Positions 25,670-35,394 of a DNA stretch of 64,000 bases are shown here, piece by piece. The position numbers were made by a program, and so were the translations under genes. The DNA comes from Streptomyces albofaciens JCM 4342 (GTDB lineage: Bacteria > Actinomycetota > Actinomycetes > Streptomycetales > Streptomycetaceae), in assembly GCF_008634025.1 (NCBI RefSeq), contig NZ_PDCM01000002.1, positions 992,001-1,056,000 on the forward strand, in the 5' to 3' direction. Numbering within the stretch: position 1 is the stretch's first letter; each line of letters opens with the position of its first letter. A model generated the notes under the pieces. That model saw only the letters and a program-made list of their open reading frames with translations, made no database searches and had not been told where the DNA came from.

Positions 25670-25830
25670 ACGAGCCGGTCGGGTCCGTACCGCCGGGTAC
25701 GCGACGAGCCGGTCGGGCCCGTACCGCCGGGTCCCTGACAAGTCCGTCGGCCCGTACCGCCGGGTCCCGGCCGGGTCGGTTCCGCCGGACTCCGGACCAG
25801 CCCGACGGCCCCGTACCGCCGGGCTGCCGG
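25670..25830. repeat. Imperfect tandem repeats, period about 33-34 bp
   Basis: The core CCGTACCGCCGGG occurs at about 25685, 25719, 25752 and 25811, with a degenerate copy (GGTTCCGCCGG) in the gap before the last. Units share flanking GTCGGG and CCGGGT sequence. The array lies in the stretch between the DUF6480 gene and the GH2 pseudogene, which holds no gene. There are no unique spacers, so it is not CRISPR. Possibly replication-slippage expansion of a GC-rich element. Confidence 0.7.
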
Positions 25831-25992
25831 ACCCCGTCCGACGGCACGAATGCGGGCGCTCGGGACAAGGTACGCCCCCGTACGAATACTTCACCGGTCA
25901 ATCACCCGTATCCGGTCGCGGCGACGGCGCCGCGCGTGGATCGCTGGCGTGATCCCCCACGCCCCTGCCGTGCCACGCAGCGAGGAGGACCC

Positions 25993-26906
25993 TTGCCCCC
26001 GCCCGACGCCGAGCACGTCGGCCGCCGCTCCGCCGCCGGCGCCGAGCACCCCGTCACCGGAACACCGCACCCCCTCCCGTACTACGAGGACCCGTCCCCC
26101 GGCAGCGGCTGCCGTCCGCCGCGCGCCTGGACGCCCGCTCCGACGCGCGGCGGACGTCGCTGCACGGGGCGTGGCGCTTCCGGCTCTCGCCCACCGCCCG
26201 CGGCGCGGACACCTCCTTCGCCCGGCCCGACTTCGACGACGCGGACTGGGACGACCTGCGCGTACCGGGTCACTTGCGGCACCGGGTGGCGGCGGTCGAA
26301 TGCGGACGGGACGCGCTGGTGGTACGGACCCGGGTGGCACCGGCCGGCTCCGGGCCGGCCCTGGACGCGGACTACCGGTGGAGCGCGGACGGCGGGCGGC
26401 TGCGGCTGGAGGTGTCGGTGCGGCCGTACGGGGACTGGCCTTGCCCGCTGCCCCGGCTCGGCGTCCGGATGGGCCTGTGCGGCAGCCTGGTGACGGCGCG
26501 GTGGTACGGCGGCGGGCCGGGCGAGGCGTACCCGGACACCAGGGCGGCGGCGCGGACCGGGCTGTGGACCATGCCGGTGGACGCCTTGCAGACGCCGTAC
26601 GTGCGTCCGCGGGAGAACGGGGCGCGGATCGGCACCCGGTGGGTGGAGCCGGCCCGCAGCGACGGCTCGGGACTGCGGGTCGAGGGCGAGCCGGCGTTCT
26701 GGTTCACCGCGCGCCGCTGGACGGGCGAGCAGCCGGACGCGGCCCGGCACACCACCGACCTGACGCCGGGCGACCGGGTCCGGCTCCACCTCGACCACGC
26801 CCAGCACGGCATCGGCAGCCGGTCGTGCGGTCCCGGAGTGCTGCCGGAGTACGAGCTGACGGTGGCGCCGGCCCGGTTCGCCGTCGCCCTGCGGACGATG
26901 CGATGA
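25993..26906 (+). pseudogene. GH2 beta-galactosidase (LacZ type) with the catalytic core deleted
   Basis: A TTG at 25993 with GAGGAGGAC upstream begins PPPDAEHVGRRSAAG and reaches PYYEDPSPGSG, the usual LacZ-type N-terminus. A frameshift near 26103 moves the reading frame (frame 1 to frame 3), which continues TSLHGAWRFRLSPTARG and ends the sugar-binding start at DWDDLRVPGHL. The next residues are already the small-chain C-terminal domain: RWYGGGPGEAYPDTRAA, TPYVRPRENGARIGTRWV and HAQHGIGSRSCGPGVLPEY. The TIM barrel with both catalytic Glu (roughly 650 residues) is missing. So both a frameshift and a large internal deletion are present; the gene cannot make an active enzyme. Confidence 0.88.
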
Positions 26907-26926
26907 ATTTCACGTTTTGGCGGGTA

Positions 26927-26955
26927 TTGACAGGTGTCGTCCTCAGCGGTCTAAA
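26927..26955 (+). promoter_or_regulatory. Vegetative-type promoter before the YceI gene
   Basis: TTGACA at 26927-26932, 17-base spacer, TCTAAA at 26950-26955. This is a good match to the principal sigma (HrdB) consensus with ideal spacing, giving a 5' leader of about 55 bases before the ATG at 27017. Confidence 0.6.
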
Positions 26956-27016
26956 CCAATGACAGGATGGAGATGCACCTTTTTCGACACAACTGACCGA
27001 GAGGCCCCGTCCTGCC

Positions 27017-27895
27017 ATGGCGCTCGCCATCCTCACCCGCCTTCGTGACCGCTCCGCCCGCAGTGCCCCCGCCCCGGCCCCGATCCCGCGCGGCGCCGGG
27101 GCGCTGGACCTGAGCGTCCAGGACCCCGTCGGGCTGCCGATGGCCGGGGCGGGCATATCGGTGCGCAACGCCGAGGGCACCGAGGTCACCCGCGGCCAGA
27201 CGGACCCCAACGGCATGTTCACCGCCACGCTGGCGCCCGCCGCGTACCACGTGGTGGTCACCTGCGACGGCTTCCGGCCCGAGCGGTTCGACAGCGTGGT
27301 CACCGCGGGCGAGCGGACCGCGCCCCGGACGCTGGAACTGGAGCCGGCCCCGGTGCCGTCGCTGCCCGCCCCTGGGCAGTGGCGGCTGGACCCCGACCAT
27401 TCGTCGATCCGCTTCACCGCCCGGCACATCGGGCTGGCCGAGATCCACGGCCGCTTCAACCACTTCGAGGGCGGCCTGTGGATCGCGCCGGACATGCGGA
27501 ACTCGCGGGTGGAGGTGACCATCGACGCGGCGAGCATCGACTCGGGCGTCAAGATGCGCGACGACCACCTGCGCTCGGCCGAGTTCCTGGACGTGGCGCG
27601 CTTTCCGTACCTCCAGTTCGCCGGGGACCGGTTCGTGCACAAGGGCGGCTCCCGGTGGGCCGTGCAGGGGGTGCTGCACCTGCACGGCGTGAGCCGGTCG
27701 GTGCAGCTGGACACCCGCTACCTGGGCATCGGCACCGGGATCGGCGGCGAGACGCGGACGGCGTGCAGCGCGGTGACCGAGCTGCACCGCGAGGACTTCA
27801 CGCTCGACTGGCGCAAGATGCTCGCCCGGGGCATCGCCGCCATCGGCGCCACGATCCGCGTCGAGCTGGACATCCAGGCCGTACCGGCGGAGTGA
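27017..27895 (+). CDS. YceI family protein with N-terminal carboxypeptidase-regulatory-like domain
   Basis: 292 residues. Residues about 30-110 form a beta-sandwich of the carboxypeptidase-regulatory type (LDLSVQDPVGLPMAGAGISV; GMFTATLAPAAYHVVVTCDG). Residues about 120-290 are the YceI lipocalin-like barrel: WRLDPDHSSIRFTARHIGLA, HGRFNHFEGG, LRSAEFLDVARFPYLQF. YceI barrels bind isoprenoid or fatty-acyl lipids. No signal peptide is seen, so it is probably cytoplasmic, unlike the periplasmic E. coli protein. The two-domain fusion is common in Streptomyces. Confidence 0.9.
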   Translation: MALAILTRLRDRSARSAPAPAPIPRGAGALDLSVQDPVGLPMAGAGISVRNAEGTEVTRGQTDPNGMFTATLAPAAYHVVVTCDGFRPERFDSVVTAGERTAPRTLELEPAPVPSLPAPGQWRLDPDHSSIRFTARHIGLAEIHGRFNHFEGGLWIAPDMRNSRVEVTIDAASIDSGVKMRDDHLRSAEFLDVARFPYLQFAGDRFVHKGGSRWAVQGVLHLHGVSRSVQLDTRYLGIGTGIGGETRTACSAVTELHREDFTLDWRKMLARGIAAIGATIRVELDIQAVPAE

Positions 27896-27922
27896 GCCGG
27901 GCGGGGTGAGAGGCTGGGCGGC

Positions 27923-28846
27923 ATGAGCACCGCTGCCGCCCCTTCGTTCACCGACGCCCTCGCCGCGGGCCCGCTCGTCCTGGACGGCGGGCTCTCCAAC
28001 CAGCTGGAGTCCGCCGGACACGACCTGAGCGACGCGCTGTGGTCGGCCCGGCTGCTGGCCGAGGACCCGGCCGCCGTGGTCGCGGCGCACCGCGCGTACT
28101 ACGAGGCGGGAGCGCGCGTGGCGATCACCGCCAGCTACCAGGCGACCTTCGAGGGCTTCGCCGCGCGCGGCGTCGGGGCGGCGGAGGCGGCCGAGCTGCT
28201 GCGCCGCAGTGTGGAGCTGGCGCGCGAGGCGGCGCGGCAGGCGATGGCGGCCGGCGCCGCGGGACCCCTGTACGTCGCCGCGTCGGCCGGTCCGTACGGC
28301 GCGATGCTCGCCGACGGCTCCGAATACCGGGGCCGCTACGGGCTGTCGGTGGACGGCCTGGAGCGCTTCCACCGCCCGCGCCTGGAGGTGCTGGCGGCCG
28401 CCGGGCCCGATGTGCTGGCGCTGGAGACCGTACCGGACGCGGACGAGGCGCGCGCGCTGCTGCGGGCGGTCCGCGGGCTGGGCGTACCGGCCTGGCTGTC
28501 CTTCAGCGCGGCCGGGGAGCACACCCGGGCCGGGCAGCCGCTGGCGGATGCCTTCGCGCTCGCCTCGGACGTCCCGGAGGTGATCGCGGTGGGTGTCAAC
28601 TGCTGCACCCCCGAGGACGCGGACCGGGCCGTGGCCGTGGCGGCCCGCGCGTCCGGCAAGCCGGTGGTCGTCTACCCGAACAGCGGCGAGAGCTGGGACG
28701 CGCAGGCACGCGCGTGGTGCGGCACGCCCGCCTTCACCGCGGACCGCGTCGCGTCCTGGACCGCCGCGGGGGCCCGGCTCGTCGGCGGCTGCTGCCGGGT
28801 GGGGCCGGACGCGGTGGCCGCGCTGGCCCGGCAATTGGCGGGCTGA
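27923..28846 (+). CDS. mmuM: Homocysteine S-methyltransferase
   Basis: 307 residues. The (beta/alpha)8 homocysteine-methyltransferase fold begins at PLVLDGGLSNQLESAG. The zinc ligands are the Cys in VGVNCCTPEDA and the two Cys in LVGGCCRVGPDAV. ITASYQATFEGF and LALETVPDADEARALL are conserved barrel segments. It uses S-methylmethionine or SAM to methylate homocysteine to methionine without cobalamin. It lies 27 bases after the YceI gene. GAGGCT seven bases before the ATG could be a -10 box of a leaderless transcript. Confidence 0.92.
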   Translation: MSTAAAPSFTDALAAGPLVLDGGLSNQLESAGHDLSDALWSARLLAEDPAAVVAAHRAYYEAGARVAITASYQATFEGFAARGVGAAEAAELLRRSVELAREAARQAMAAGAAGPLYVAASAGPYGAMLADGSEYRGRYGLSVDGLERFHRPRLEVLAAAGPDVLALETVPDADEARALLRAVRGLGVPAWLSFSAAGEHTRAGQPLADAFALASDVPEVIAVGVNCCTPEDADRAVAVAARASGKPVVVYPNSGESWDAQARAWCGTPAFTADRVASWTAAGARLVGGCCRVGPDAVAALARQLAG

Positions 28847-28994
28847 TCCCCAAAGCCGTACGCCCCTGGACGGCGGCGGGTCGTTACCCGGTCGCAACCG
28901 CCGGTGGCGGCGACAGCGGCCCTGGTCGGTGGCAGGATGCAGCCAACTCACCACCGACCGGTAGGTGTTGGCCGCGTCCTGATCCGGAGGACCT

Positions 28995-29810
28995 GTGTCC
29001 GTTCGCGCATCGATGTCCGCCACCGCCGCGCTCGTCGCGGCCACCGCCCTCCTCGCCGCGGGGTGCACGAGCACCAAGGCTCCGGCGGGCTCCAGCGGGA
29101 AGTCGGCCTCCGGCATCCAGCTCGTCTCCCCCGGCACCCTCAAGACCTGCACCCACCTGCCGTACGCGCCGTTCCAGGTGAAGAAGGGCGGCAAGATCGT
29201 CGGCTTCGACGTGGACCTGGTCGACCTGGTCGCCAAGGAACTGAAGGTGCCGCAGGAGATCGTCAACACGCCCTTCGAAGGCATCGAGACCGGGCAGGAC
29301 TTCAACATCCGCAAGTGCGACCTGGCCGCCGCGGGCATGACGATCACCGACCGGCGCAAGAAGGTGATGGACTTCTCCGACCCGTACTTCGAGGCCACCC
29401 AGGCGCTGATCACCAAGAAGGGGAAGTCCTACAAGAAGGTCGAGGACCTCAAGGGCAGGAAGCTGGGCTACCAGAAGGCGACCACCGGCGCCGAGTACGC
29501 CAAGAAGCACGGACAGGGCGTCGACCTGGTGGAGTTCGAGGACCTGGGGCTGCTGCTGACCGCCGTGAAGACGGGGCAGGTGGACGCGGGCATCAACGAC
29601 AACGGGGTGCTGTTCGACTATGTCAGGCAGAACCCGGACACCGCGGTGACGGCCGAGTTCCACACCGGCGAGCACTACGGGATCGGCGTGCGCAAAGGTG
29701 ACGACGCGCTGCGCAAGAAGATCAACGAAGTGCTCAAGAAAGCACGCGCGGACGGCAGTTACGACAAGATCTACAAGAAGTGGTTCGGTACCGCGCCCCA
29801 GCAGGGCTGA
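28995..29810 (+). CDS. Amino-acid ABC transporter substrate-binding lipoprotein
   Basis: 271 residues from GTG 28995 with CCGGAGGACC upstream. The lipobox is LLAAGCTST, with Cys acylated near residue 24. The rest is a family 3 periplasmic-binding-type fold: [90 protein letters not shown]. This is the polar/basic amino-acid type. First gene of a three-gene importer with the next two genes. Confidence 0.93.
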   Translation: MSVRASMSATAALVAATALLAAGCTSTKAPAGSSGKSASGIQLVSPGTLKTCTHLPYAPFQVKKGGKIVGFDVDLVDLVAKELKVPQEIVNTPFEGIETGQDFNIRKCDLAAAGMTITDRRKKVMDFSDPYFEATQALITKKGKSYKKVEDLKGRKLGYQKATTGAEYAKKHGQGVDLVEFEDLGLLLTAVKTGQVDAGINDNGVLFDYVRQNPDTAVTAEFHTGEHYGIGVRKGDDALRKKINEVLKKARADGSYDKIYKKWFGTAPQQG

Positions 29811-29839
29811 CCGCAGCCAGGATGAGGAGCCGCACACCG

Positions 29840-30625
29840 ATGCCCCTGTCCCGACGCAAGCGGGCCCGCCTCGTGCGCGGCGTCCAGTACGCCGTGCTGG
29901 CCGCCGCCGTGCTCGTGCTCGCCCTGGTCGCCGACTGGGGAACGCTGCGCCACGCGTTCTTCGACATCGACGTCGCCAAGGCGCTGTTCCCCGACATCAT
30001 CACGACCGCACTGGTCAACACCGTCAAGTACACCCTGCTCGGCTTCGGGTTCGGGCTGGGGCTCGGACTGGTGCTGGCGCTGATGCGGCTCTCACAGGTG
30101 CCGCCGTACCGCTGGCTGGCCATCGTCTACATCGAGTTCTTCCGCGGGGTGCCGGCGCTGCTGGTGTTCATCGCGCTGGGCTTCGGTGTGCCGCTCGCCT
30201 TCGAGGTCGCGCTCGACATGAACATCACCGTGATGCTGTCGCTCGGCCTGGTCGGCGCCGCGTACATGGCGGAGACCATCCGGGCCGGCATCCAGGCCGT
30301 GCCCAAGGGGCAGACCGAGGCGGCCCGTTCGCTGGGGATGTCGCCGGGCCGCGCGATGCGGTCGATCGTCATCCCGCAGGCGTTCCGGATCGTGCTGCCA
30401 CCGCTCACCAACGAACTGATCCTGCTCACCAAGGACTCCTCGCTGGTCTATCTGCTGGGCCTGTCGCTCGGCCAGTTCGAGCTGGCCAACTTCGGGCGGG
30501 ACGCCCTCAACGAACACAAGAGCCTGACGCCGATCCTCATCGCCGGCCTGCTCTACCTCGTCATCACCCTCCCCCTGGGCCACCTGGTCCGGCGGCTGGA
30601 GGCCCGTACCGCGAAGGCCAGGTGA
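29840..30625 (+). CDS. Amino-acid ABC transporter permease
   Basis: 261 residues from ATG 29840, 29 bases after the binding-protein stop. It has the HisM/GlnP fold with about five transmembrane helices ([48 protein letters not shown]). The EAA loop is [20 protein letters not shown] followed by [15 protein letters not shown]. It contacts the ATPase through this loop and probably works as a homodimer. The stop overlaps the ATPase start by GTGA. Confidence 0.92.
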   Translation: MPLSRRKRARLVRGVQYAVLAAAVLVLALVADWGTLRHAFFDIDVAKALFPDIITTALVNTVKYTLLGFGFGLGLGLVLALMRLSQVPPYRWLAIVYIEFFRGVPALLVFIALGFGVPLAFEVALDMNITVMLSLGLVGAAYMAETIRAGIQAVPKGQTEAARSLGMSPGRAMRSIVIPQAFRIVLPPLTNELILLTKDSSLVYLLGLSLGQFELANFGRDALNEHKSLTPILIAGLLYLVITLPLGHLVRRLEARTAKAR

Positions 30626-31449
30626 CCGCCGTGCACACCGACCAGGAGCCGGTGACGGCACGCCGGGCGATCGAGGTCGAGGGGCTGCACAAGTCCTTCG
30701 GCGCGCTGGAGGTCCTCAAGGGCATCGACTTCTCGGTGGACCGGGGCGAGGTGGTGTGCGTCATCGGCCCGTCCGGGTCGGGCAAGTCGACGCTGCTGCG
30801 CTGCGTGAACCTGCTGGAGGAGCCGACCGCGGGCCGGGTCACCGTGGCGGGCACCGAGGTCACCGACCCGGACGTGGACATCGACCGGGTCCGCCGCCGT
30901 ATCGGGATGGTCTTCCAGTCCTTCAACCTCTTCCCGCACCTGACCGCGCTGGAGAACCTGACGATCGCGCAGCGGCGGGTGCTGCGCCGCGACCGGGCGG
31001 CGGCCGAACGGGTGGCGCGCGCCAATCTCGAACGGGTGGGTCTGAGCGACAAGGAGTCCGCGTATCCGGCGCAGCTCTCGGGCGGCCAGCAGCAGCGGGT
31101 GGCCATCGCCCGCGCCCTGTCCATGGAGCCGGAGCTGATGCTCTTCGACGAGCCGACCTCGGCGCTCGACCCGGAGCTGGTCGGCGACGTGCTGGCGGTG
31201 ATGCGCGGGCTCGCGCAGGAGGGCATGACGATGCTGGTCGTCACGCACGAGATGAGCTTCGCGCGGGAGGTCGCGGACCGGGTGGTGTTCATGGACGGCG
31301 GGGTCATCGTCGAGGAAGGCGTGCCGGAGCGGGTGATCGCCGATCCGCAGCACGAGCGGACCCGGACGTTCCTGGCCCGGGTGCTCGATCCGGCGGCCGC
31401 CGGGATCAGCGAGGTGGCGGAGCCGGAGACCGGGGAGCAGCAGCCGTAA
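30622..31449 (+). CDS. Amino-acid ABC transporter ATP-binding protein
   Basis: 275 residues from a GTG overlapping the permease stop. Walker A is GPSGSGKST at residues 49-57; the Q-loop is [14 protein letters not shown]; the signature is [15 protein letters not shown]; Walker B is [13 protein letters not shown]; the switch His is in VVTHEMSFA. The GlnQ/HisP family energises polar amino-acid uptake. The ~20-residue C-terminal tail is acidic. Completes the operon 28995-31449. Confidence 0.95.
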   Translation: MTAVHTDQEPVTARRAIEVEGLHKSFGALEVLKGIDFSVDRGEVVCVIGPSGSGKSTLLRCVNLLEEPTAGRVTVAGTEVTDPDVDIDRVRRRIGMVFQSFNLFPHLTALENLTIAQRRVLRRDRAAAERVARANLERVGLSDKESAYPAQLSGGQQQRVAIARALSMEPELMLFDEPTSALDPELVGDVLAVMRGLAQEGMTMLVVTHEMSFAREVADRVVFMDGGVIVEEGVPERVIADPQHERTRTFLARVLDPAAAGISEVAEPETGEQQP

Positions 31450-31556
31450 CCCTTCGACGGTTCCGGACCGTGACTCACCGACAGGTTGCACGCCCGGTAC
31501 GCGGCGGGGCCGGGCGGTTCCCCTCCCGCCGCACGCACCCGACCTGGAGGCACCGC

Positions 31557-32522
31557 TTGTTCGTCGACCTGCCCCTGGACCAGCTGCGCGCCTACCGGCC
31601 CCCGCTGCCCGAGCCCGAAGACTTCGACGCGTTCTGGCGGCGCACGCTGGACGAGACCGCCGCGTACGGCCTGGACGCGTGCTTCACGGAGACCGACGCG
31701 GGCCTGGCCCTGCTGCACACCTGCGACGCGGAGTTCTCGGGCTTCGGCGGGCACCGCGTCAAGGGCTGGTTCCTGATGCCGCGCGCGGCGGACGGGCCGC
31801 TGCCGTGCGTCGTGCAGTACCTCGGGTACGGCGGCGGCCGCATGCACCCGCACGACTGGCTGCTGTGGCCGGCCGCGGGCTACGCGACGCTGGTCATGGA
31901 CACCCGGGGTCAGAGCGGCCCGAACCGCCCCGGCGACACGCCCGACCCGGTCGCCGCCGCCAACCCGGGCGTGCCCGGGAAGCTGACCGAGGGGCTGCTC
32001 GACCCCGAGGGCTACTACTACCGCCGCGTCTACACCGACGGCGTACGGGCCGTGGCGGCGGCACGCGGGCACGCGGCGGTGGACGCCGGGCGCGTCGTGG
32101 TGGCGGGCGGCAGCCAGGGCGGCGCCATCGCGCTGGCCGTGGCCGGGCTGGTGCCGGGGCTCGCGGGCGCGCTGATCGACGTGCCGTTCCTGACCCACAT
32201 CCGGCGTGCCGTCGAGATCACCGACGAGGGCCCGTACGGCGAGCTGACCCGCTACCTCGCGGGCGCCCGCACCGAGGTGGACGCCGCCCTGCACACGCTC
32301 GACCACTTCGACGGCCTGAACTTCGCGGCGCGCGCGAGCGCCCCCGCTCTCTTCGGGACCGCGCTGCGCGACCCGGTCACGCCCGCCTCCACCGGCTTCG
32401 CCGCGTACCACCACTACGCGGGCGCGAAGGAGCTGCGGCTGTGGCGGTTCAACGGGCACGAGGGCGGGGGCGGGCACCAGCGGGCGGCGGAGATCCGCTT
32501 CCTGCGGGAGCTGTTCGGGTGA
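31557..32522 (+). CDS. CE7 acetyl-xylan esterase
   Basis: 321 residues from TTG 31557, chosen because GGAGG lies six bases upstream and the next residues [28 protein letters not shown] (two adjoining pieces) are the family start. The CE7/AXE1 motifs follow: the oxyanion-hole Tyr in [19 protein letters not shown], the nucleophile in [10 protein letters not shown], the Asp near DPVTP, and the His in [11 protein letters not shown]. It removes acetyl groups from xylo-oligosaccharides, probably inside the cell since no signal peptide is present. It converges on xylA and so links to the xylose genes beside it. Confidence 0.92.
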   Translation: MFVDLPLDQLRAYRPPLPEPEDFDAFWRRTLDETAAYGLDACFTETDAGLALLHTCDAEFSGFGGHRVKGWFLMPRAADGPLPCVVQYLGYGGGRMHPHDWLLWPAAGYATLVMDTRGQSGPNRPGDTPDPVAAANPGVPGKLTEGLLDPEGYYYRRVYTDGVRAVAAARGHAAVDAGRVVVAGGSQGGAIALAVAGLVPGLAGALIDVPFLTHIRRAVEITDEGPYGELTRYLAGARTEVDAALHTLDHFDGLNFAARASAPALFGTALRDPVTPASTGFAAYHHYAGAKELRLWRFNGHEGGGGHQRAAEIRFLRELFG

Positions 32523-32555
32523 GTCCGCCTCGCGCGCCGATGGGCTCCCAGGCGG

Positions 32556-33719
32556 TCAGCGCGCCCGCAGCAGGTGGTCCATCGCGAGCTGGTCGAGCCG
32601 TTCGAAGGCCATTCCGCGGGCGGCGGCCGCTTCCGGGTCGAAGGACTCGTACGCCGTACGGTCCGCGAGCAGGGCGGCGAGCCCGTCACCGGCGGTGGGC
32701 CGGGCCAGCTCGTCCAGCCGGGACGCGCGCAGCGCCTCCTGGACGGCCGGGTCGGCGCGGAACGCCGCGGCGCGCTCCTTGAGGATCAGGTATGTGCGCA
32801 TGCAGCCGGCCGCGGAGTCCCACACGCCGTCCAGGTCCTCGGTGCGCGGCGGCTTGAAGTCGAAGTGCCGCGGGCCGTCGTAGCCCGCGGTCTCCAGCAG
32901 GTCCACCAGCCAGAAGGCGGCCCGCAGGTCGCCGGCGCCGAAGCGCAGGTCCTGGTCGTACTTGACGCCGGACTGCCCGTTCAGGTCGATGTGGAAGAGC
33001 TTGCCCGCCCACAGGGCCTGCGCGATGCCGTGCGGGACGTTCAGCCCGGCCATCTGCTCGTGGCCGACCTCCGGGTTGACGCCGTACAGCTCCGGCCGTT
33101 CCAGCCGCTCGATGAACGCGAGGGCGTGGCCGACGGTCGGCAGCAGGATGTCGCCGCGCGGCTCGTTGGGCTTCGGTTCGATGGCGAACCGCAGGTCGTA
33201 GCCCTGTTCGACGACATACTGGCCGAGCAGGTCGAACGCCTCCTTCATCCGGTCCAGGGCCGCGCGCACGTCCTTGGCCGCGCCGGACTCCGCGCCTTCG
33301 CGCCCGCCCCACGCCACAAACGTACGGGCGCCCAGCTCGGCCGCCAGGTCGATGTTCCGCAGGGTCTTGCGCAGCGCGTAGCGCCGCACGCCGCGGTCGT
33401 TGGCGGTGAAGGCGCCGTCCTTGAAGACCGGATGGGTGAAGAGGTTGGTCGTCGCCATCGGGACGGTCAGCCCGGTGGCGTCCAGCGCCTGGCGGAAGCG
33501 CTTGACGGCCGCCTCGCGGGCGACGTCGCCGGACCCGGAGGGGATCAGGTCGTCGTCGTGGAAGGTGACGCCGTACGCGCCCAGGTCCGCCAGCCGGTGG
33601 ACGGTCTCGACCGGGTCGAGCGGGCGGCGGGTGGCGTCCCCGAACGGGTCGCGGCCCTGCCAGCCGACCGTCCACAGACCGAAACTGAACTTGTCCTCGG
33701 GCACGGGCTGGTAGCTCAT
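32556..33719 (-). CDS. xylA: Xylose isomerase
   Basis: 387 residues, the size of actinobacterial class I xylose isomerases. Near the N-terminus [20 protein letters not shown] is invariant. The catalytic His is in [12 protein letters not shown], and the metal ligands are in [26 protein letters not shown] (Glu/His), [22 protein letters not shown] (Asp residues; shown here as two adjoining pieces [12 protein letters not shown] and [10 protein letters not shown]) and [11 protein letters not shown]. It interconverts D-xylose and D-xylulose with Mg/Mn/Co. GAGGGAG ribosome binding site. Divergent from xylB, probably controlled by the ROK repressor encoded nearby. Confidence 0.97.
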   Translation of the reverse strand: MSYQPVPEDKFSFGLWTVGWQGRDPFGDATRRPLDPVETVHRLADLGAYGVTFHDDDLIPSGSGDVAREAAVKRFRQALDATGLTVPMATTNLFTHPVFKDGAFTANDRGVRRYALRKTLRNIDLAAELGARTFVAWGGREGAESGAAKDVRAALDRMKEAFDLLGQYVVEQGYDLRFAIEPKPNEPRGDILLPTVGHALAFIERLERPELYGVNPEVGHEQMAGLNVPHGIAQALWAGKLFHIDLNGQSGVKYDQDLRFGAGDLRAAFWLVDLLETAGYDGPRHFDFKPPRTEDLDGVWDSAAGCMRTYLILKERAAAFRADPAVQEALRASRLDELARPTAGDGLAALLADRTAYESFDPEAAAARGMAFERLDQLAMDHLLRAR

Positions 33720-33742
33720 CGCTGCTCCCTCGGCCGGTTCAC

Positions 33743-33769
33743 CAATTCGTCATGGCGCTTTACAAATTG
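33743..33769. promoter_or_regulatory. AT-rich inverted repeat in the xylA-xylB intergenic region, candidate XylR operator
   Basis: CAATT at 33743-33747 and AATTG at 33765-33769 are mirrored, and TTTACA at 33759 with TAATAT at 33784 could be the -35/-10 of xylB (19-base spacing). The low GC is local. This divergent region is where a ROK xylose repressor would act. Assignment is by position. Confidence 0.4.
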
Positions 33770-33791
33770 CGGCGGGCCCAAACTAATATGC

Positions 33792-33830
33792 GGCAGCACG
33801 CCGGGAAAGCCCTCCGACGGGCGTGCTGCC
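33792..33830 (+). promoter_or_regulatory. Perfect 11-bp stem-loop in the xylB leader
   Basis: GGCAGCACGCC at 33792-33802 pairs exactly with GGCGTGCTGCC at 33820-33830 across a 17-base loop. It lies between the likely xylB promoter and the GGAAGGAG ribosome binding site, 43 bases before the ATG. It could be a 5' UTR structure that stabilises or attenuates the message, or an operator. No U-tract follows, so it is not a standard terminator. Confidence 0.5.
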
Positions 33831-33873
33831 CGGCGACCGGCGAGGCCGCCCCGCGGTCCGGAAGGAGAACGCG

Positions 33874-35394
33874 ATGGGCACACAGGCAGCGGGACCGCTG
33901 GTCGTCGGCGTGGACAGTTCCACCCAGTCCGCCAAGGCGCTCGTGGTGGATGCCGCGACCGGCGAGGTCGTCGCCCGCGGGCAGGCGCCGCACGTGGTCG
34001 GCGGCGGTACGGGCGCCGGTGGCCCGGACTCCGGCGCGGGTTCCGGCGGCGCGGGTTCCGGCGCGGGCAAGGAGAGCGATCCCGAGCAGTGGTGGCAGGC
34101 GCTCGGCGAGGCGCTGCGCCAGTGCGGTGACGCCGCGCGGCAGGCGGCGGCCGTCTCCGTCGGCGGCCAGCAGCACGGCCTGGTCACCCTCGACGCGTCG
34201 GGGCGTCCGGTGCGTCCGGCGCTGCTGTGGAACGACGTACGGTCGGCGCCCCAGCAGCGGCGCCTGCTGGCCGAGTTCGGCGGGCCCCGGGCGTGGGCGC
34301 GGCGGGTGGGCAGCGTGCCGCTGCCCGCGTTCACCGTGACCAAATGGGCCTGGCTGCGCGAGACCGAGCCCGCGGCGGCCGACGCGACGGCCGCGGTACG
34401 GCTGCCGCACGACTACCTCACCGAGCGCCTGACCGGCGAGGCGGTCACCGACCGCGGTGACGCGTCCGGTACGGGCTGGTGGTCACCGGCCGACGAGGCG
34501 TACGACGAGGAGATCCTGCGGCACGTCGGCCTGGACCCGAAGGCCCTGCCGCGGGTGGCGCGGCCGGGCGAGGCCGCGGGCACCGTACGGTCCGGTGAAC
34601 TGCCGCTGCCGAAGGGCGCGTTGGTCGCGGCGGGTACCGGCGACAACATGGCGGCGGCGCTGGGGCTCGGCCTGCGCCCCGGCCGGCCCGTACTGAGCCT
34701 GGGCACCTCGGGCACGGTCTACGCGGTGTCCGACCGGCGCCCGCCCGGCGACCCCACGGGCACGGTCGCCGGATTCGCCGACGCGCGCGGCGGCTGGCTG
34801 CCGCTGGCCTGCACCCTGAACTGCACGCTGGCCGTGGACCGGGTCGCCGCCCTGCTCGGCCTGGAGCGGGAGGACGTGGAGCCCGGCGGATCGGCGGTGA
34901 TGCTGCCCTTCCTGGACGGCGAGCGCACACCGGACCTGCCGCACGCGTCCGGGCTGCTGCACGGCCTGCGGCACGACACGACACGCGGTCAGGTACTCCA
35001 AGCGGCGTACGACGGAGCGGTTTTCGCGCTGCTCCAGGCGCTGGACCGGATCGTGGACGAGGAACTGCCGGCCGATGTGCCGCTGCTGCTGATCGGCGGC
35101 GGGGCGCGCGGCCGGGCCTGGCGGGACACCGTACGCCGGCTTTCGGGGCGCCCTGTGGTGGTGCCCGAGGCCCGCGAACTGGTCGCTCTGGGCGCGGCGG
35201 CGCAGGCGGCGGGGCTGCTGCTGGGCGAGGACCCGGCGGCGGTGGCCAGGCGGTGGGGGACGGCCCGCGGTGCCGAATACCCGGCGGTGCCGTGCGACAC
35301 GGCGGCTCGGGAACGGCTGGCGGAGACGCTCGCTGCGGGAGAAGGGCTGCTGGGGATGTACGGGACCGGTGATGGGCCCGCTGCCGGAGCATGA
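33874..35394 (+). CDS. xylB: Xylulokinase with a Gly/Ser/Ala-rich insertion; candidate encapsulin cargo
   Basis: 506 residues from ATG 33874 with GGAAGGAG upstream. FGGY kinase fold: VVGVDSSTQSAKALVVD at the N-terminus, SVGGQQHGLVTLD, GTGDNMAAALGLG, LSLGTSGTVYAVS (phosphate-binding) and LLIGGGARGRAWRD near the C-terminus. It phosphorylates D-xylulose to xylulose-5-phosphate. Oddity: residues about 43-66 are almost purely Gly/Ser/Ala (GGGTGAGGPDSGAG and SGGAGSGAGK), inserted before the conserved DPEQWWQAL. That loop is normally short. Encapsulin Family 2 cargos are loaded through disordered segments, and two shell genes lie downstream, so the loop may target the enzyme into a shell. Divergent from xylA. 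Confidence 0.93.
   Translation: MGTQAAGPLVVGVDSSTQSAKALVVDAATGEVVARGQAPHVVGGGTGAGGPDSGAGSGGAGSGAGKESDPEQWWQALGEALRQCGDAARQAAAVSVGGQQHGLVTLDASGRPVRPALLWNDVRSAPQQRRLLAEFGGPRAWARRVGSVPLPAFTVTKWAWLRETEPAAADATAAVRLPHDYLTERLTGEAVTDRGDASGTGWWSPADEAYDEEILRHVGLDPKALPRVARPGEAAGTVRSGELPLPKGALVAAGTGDNMAAALGLGLRPGRPVLSLGTSGTVYAVSDRRPPGDPTGTVAGFADARGGWLPLACTLNCTLAVDRVAALLGLEREDVEPGGSAVMLPFLDGERTPDLPHASGLLHGLRHDTTRGQVLQAAYDGAVFALLQALDRIVDEELPADVPLLLIGGGARGRAWRDTVRRLSGRPVVVPEARELVALGAAAQAAGLLLGEDPAAVARRWGTARGAEYPAVPCDTAARERLAETLAAGEGLLGMYGTGDGPAAGA

Noticed and set aside
25670..25830. CRISPR array
   Set aside because: The units are contiguous degenerate copies with no distinct spacers and no cas genes nearby.
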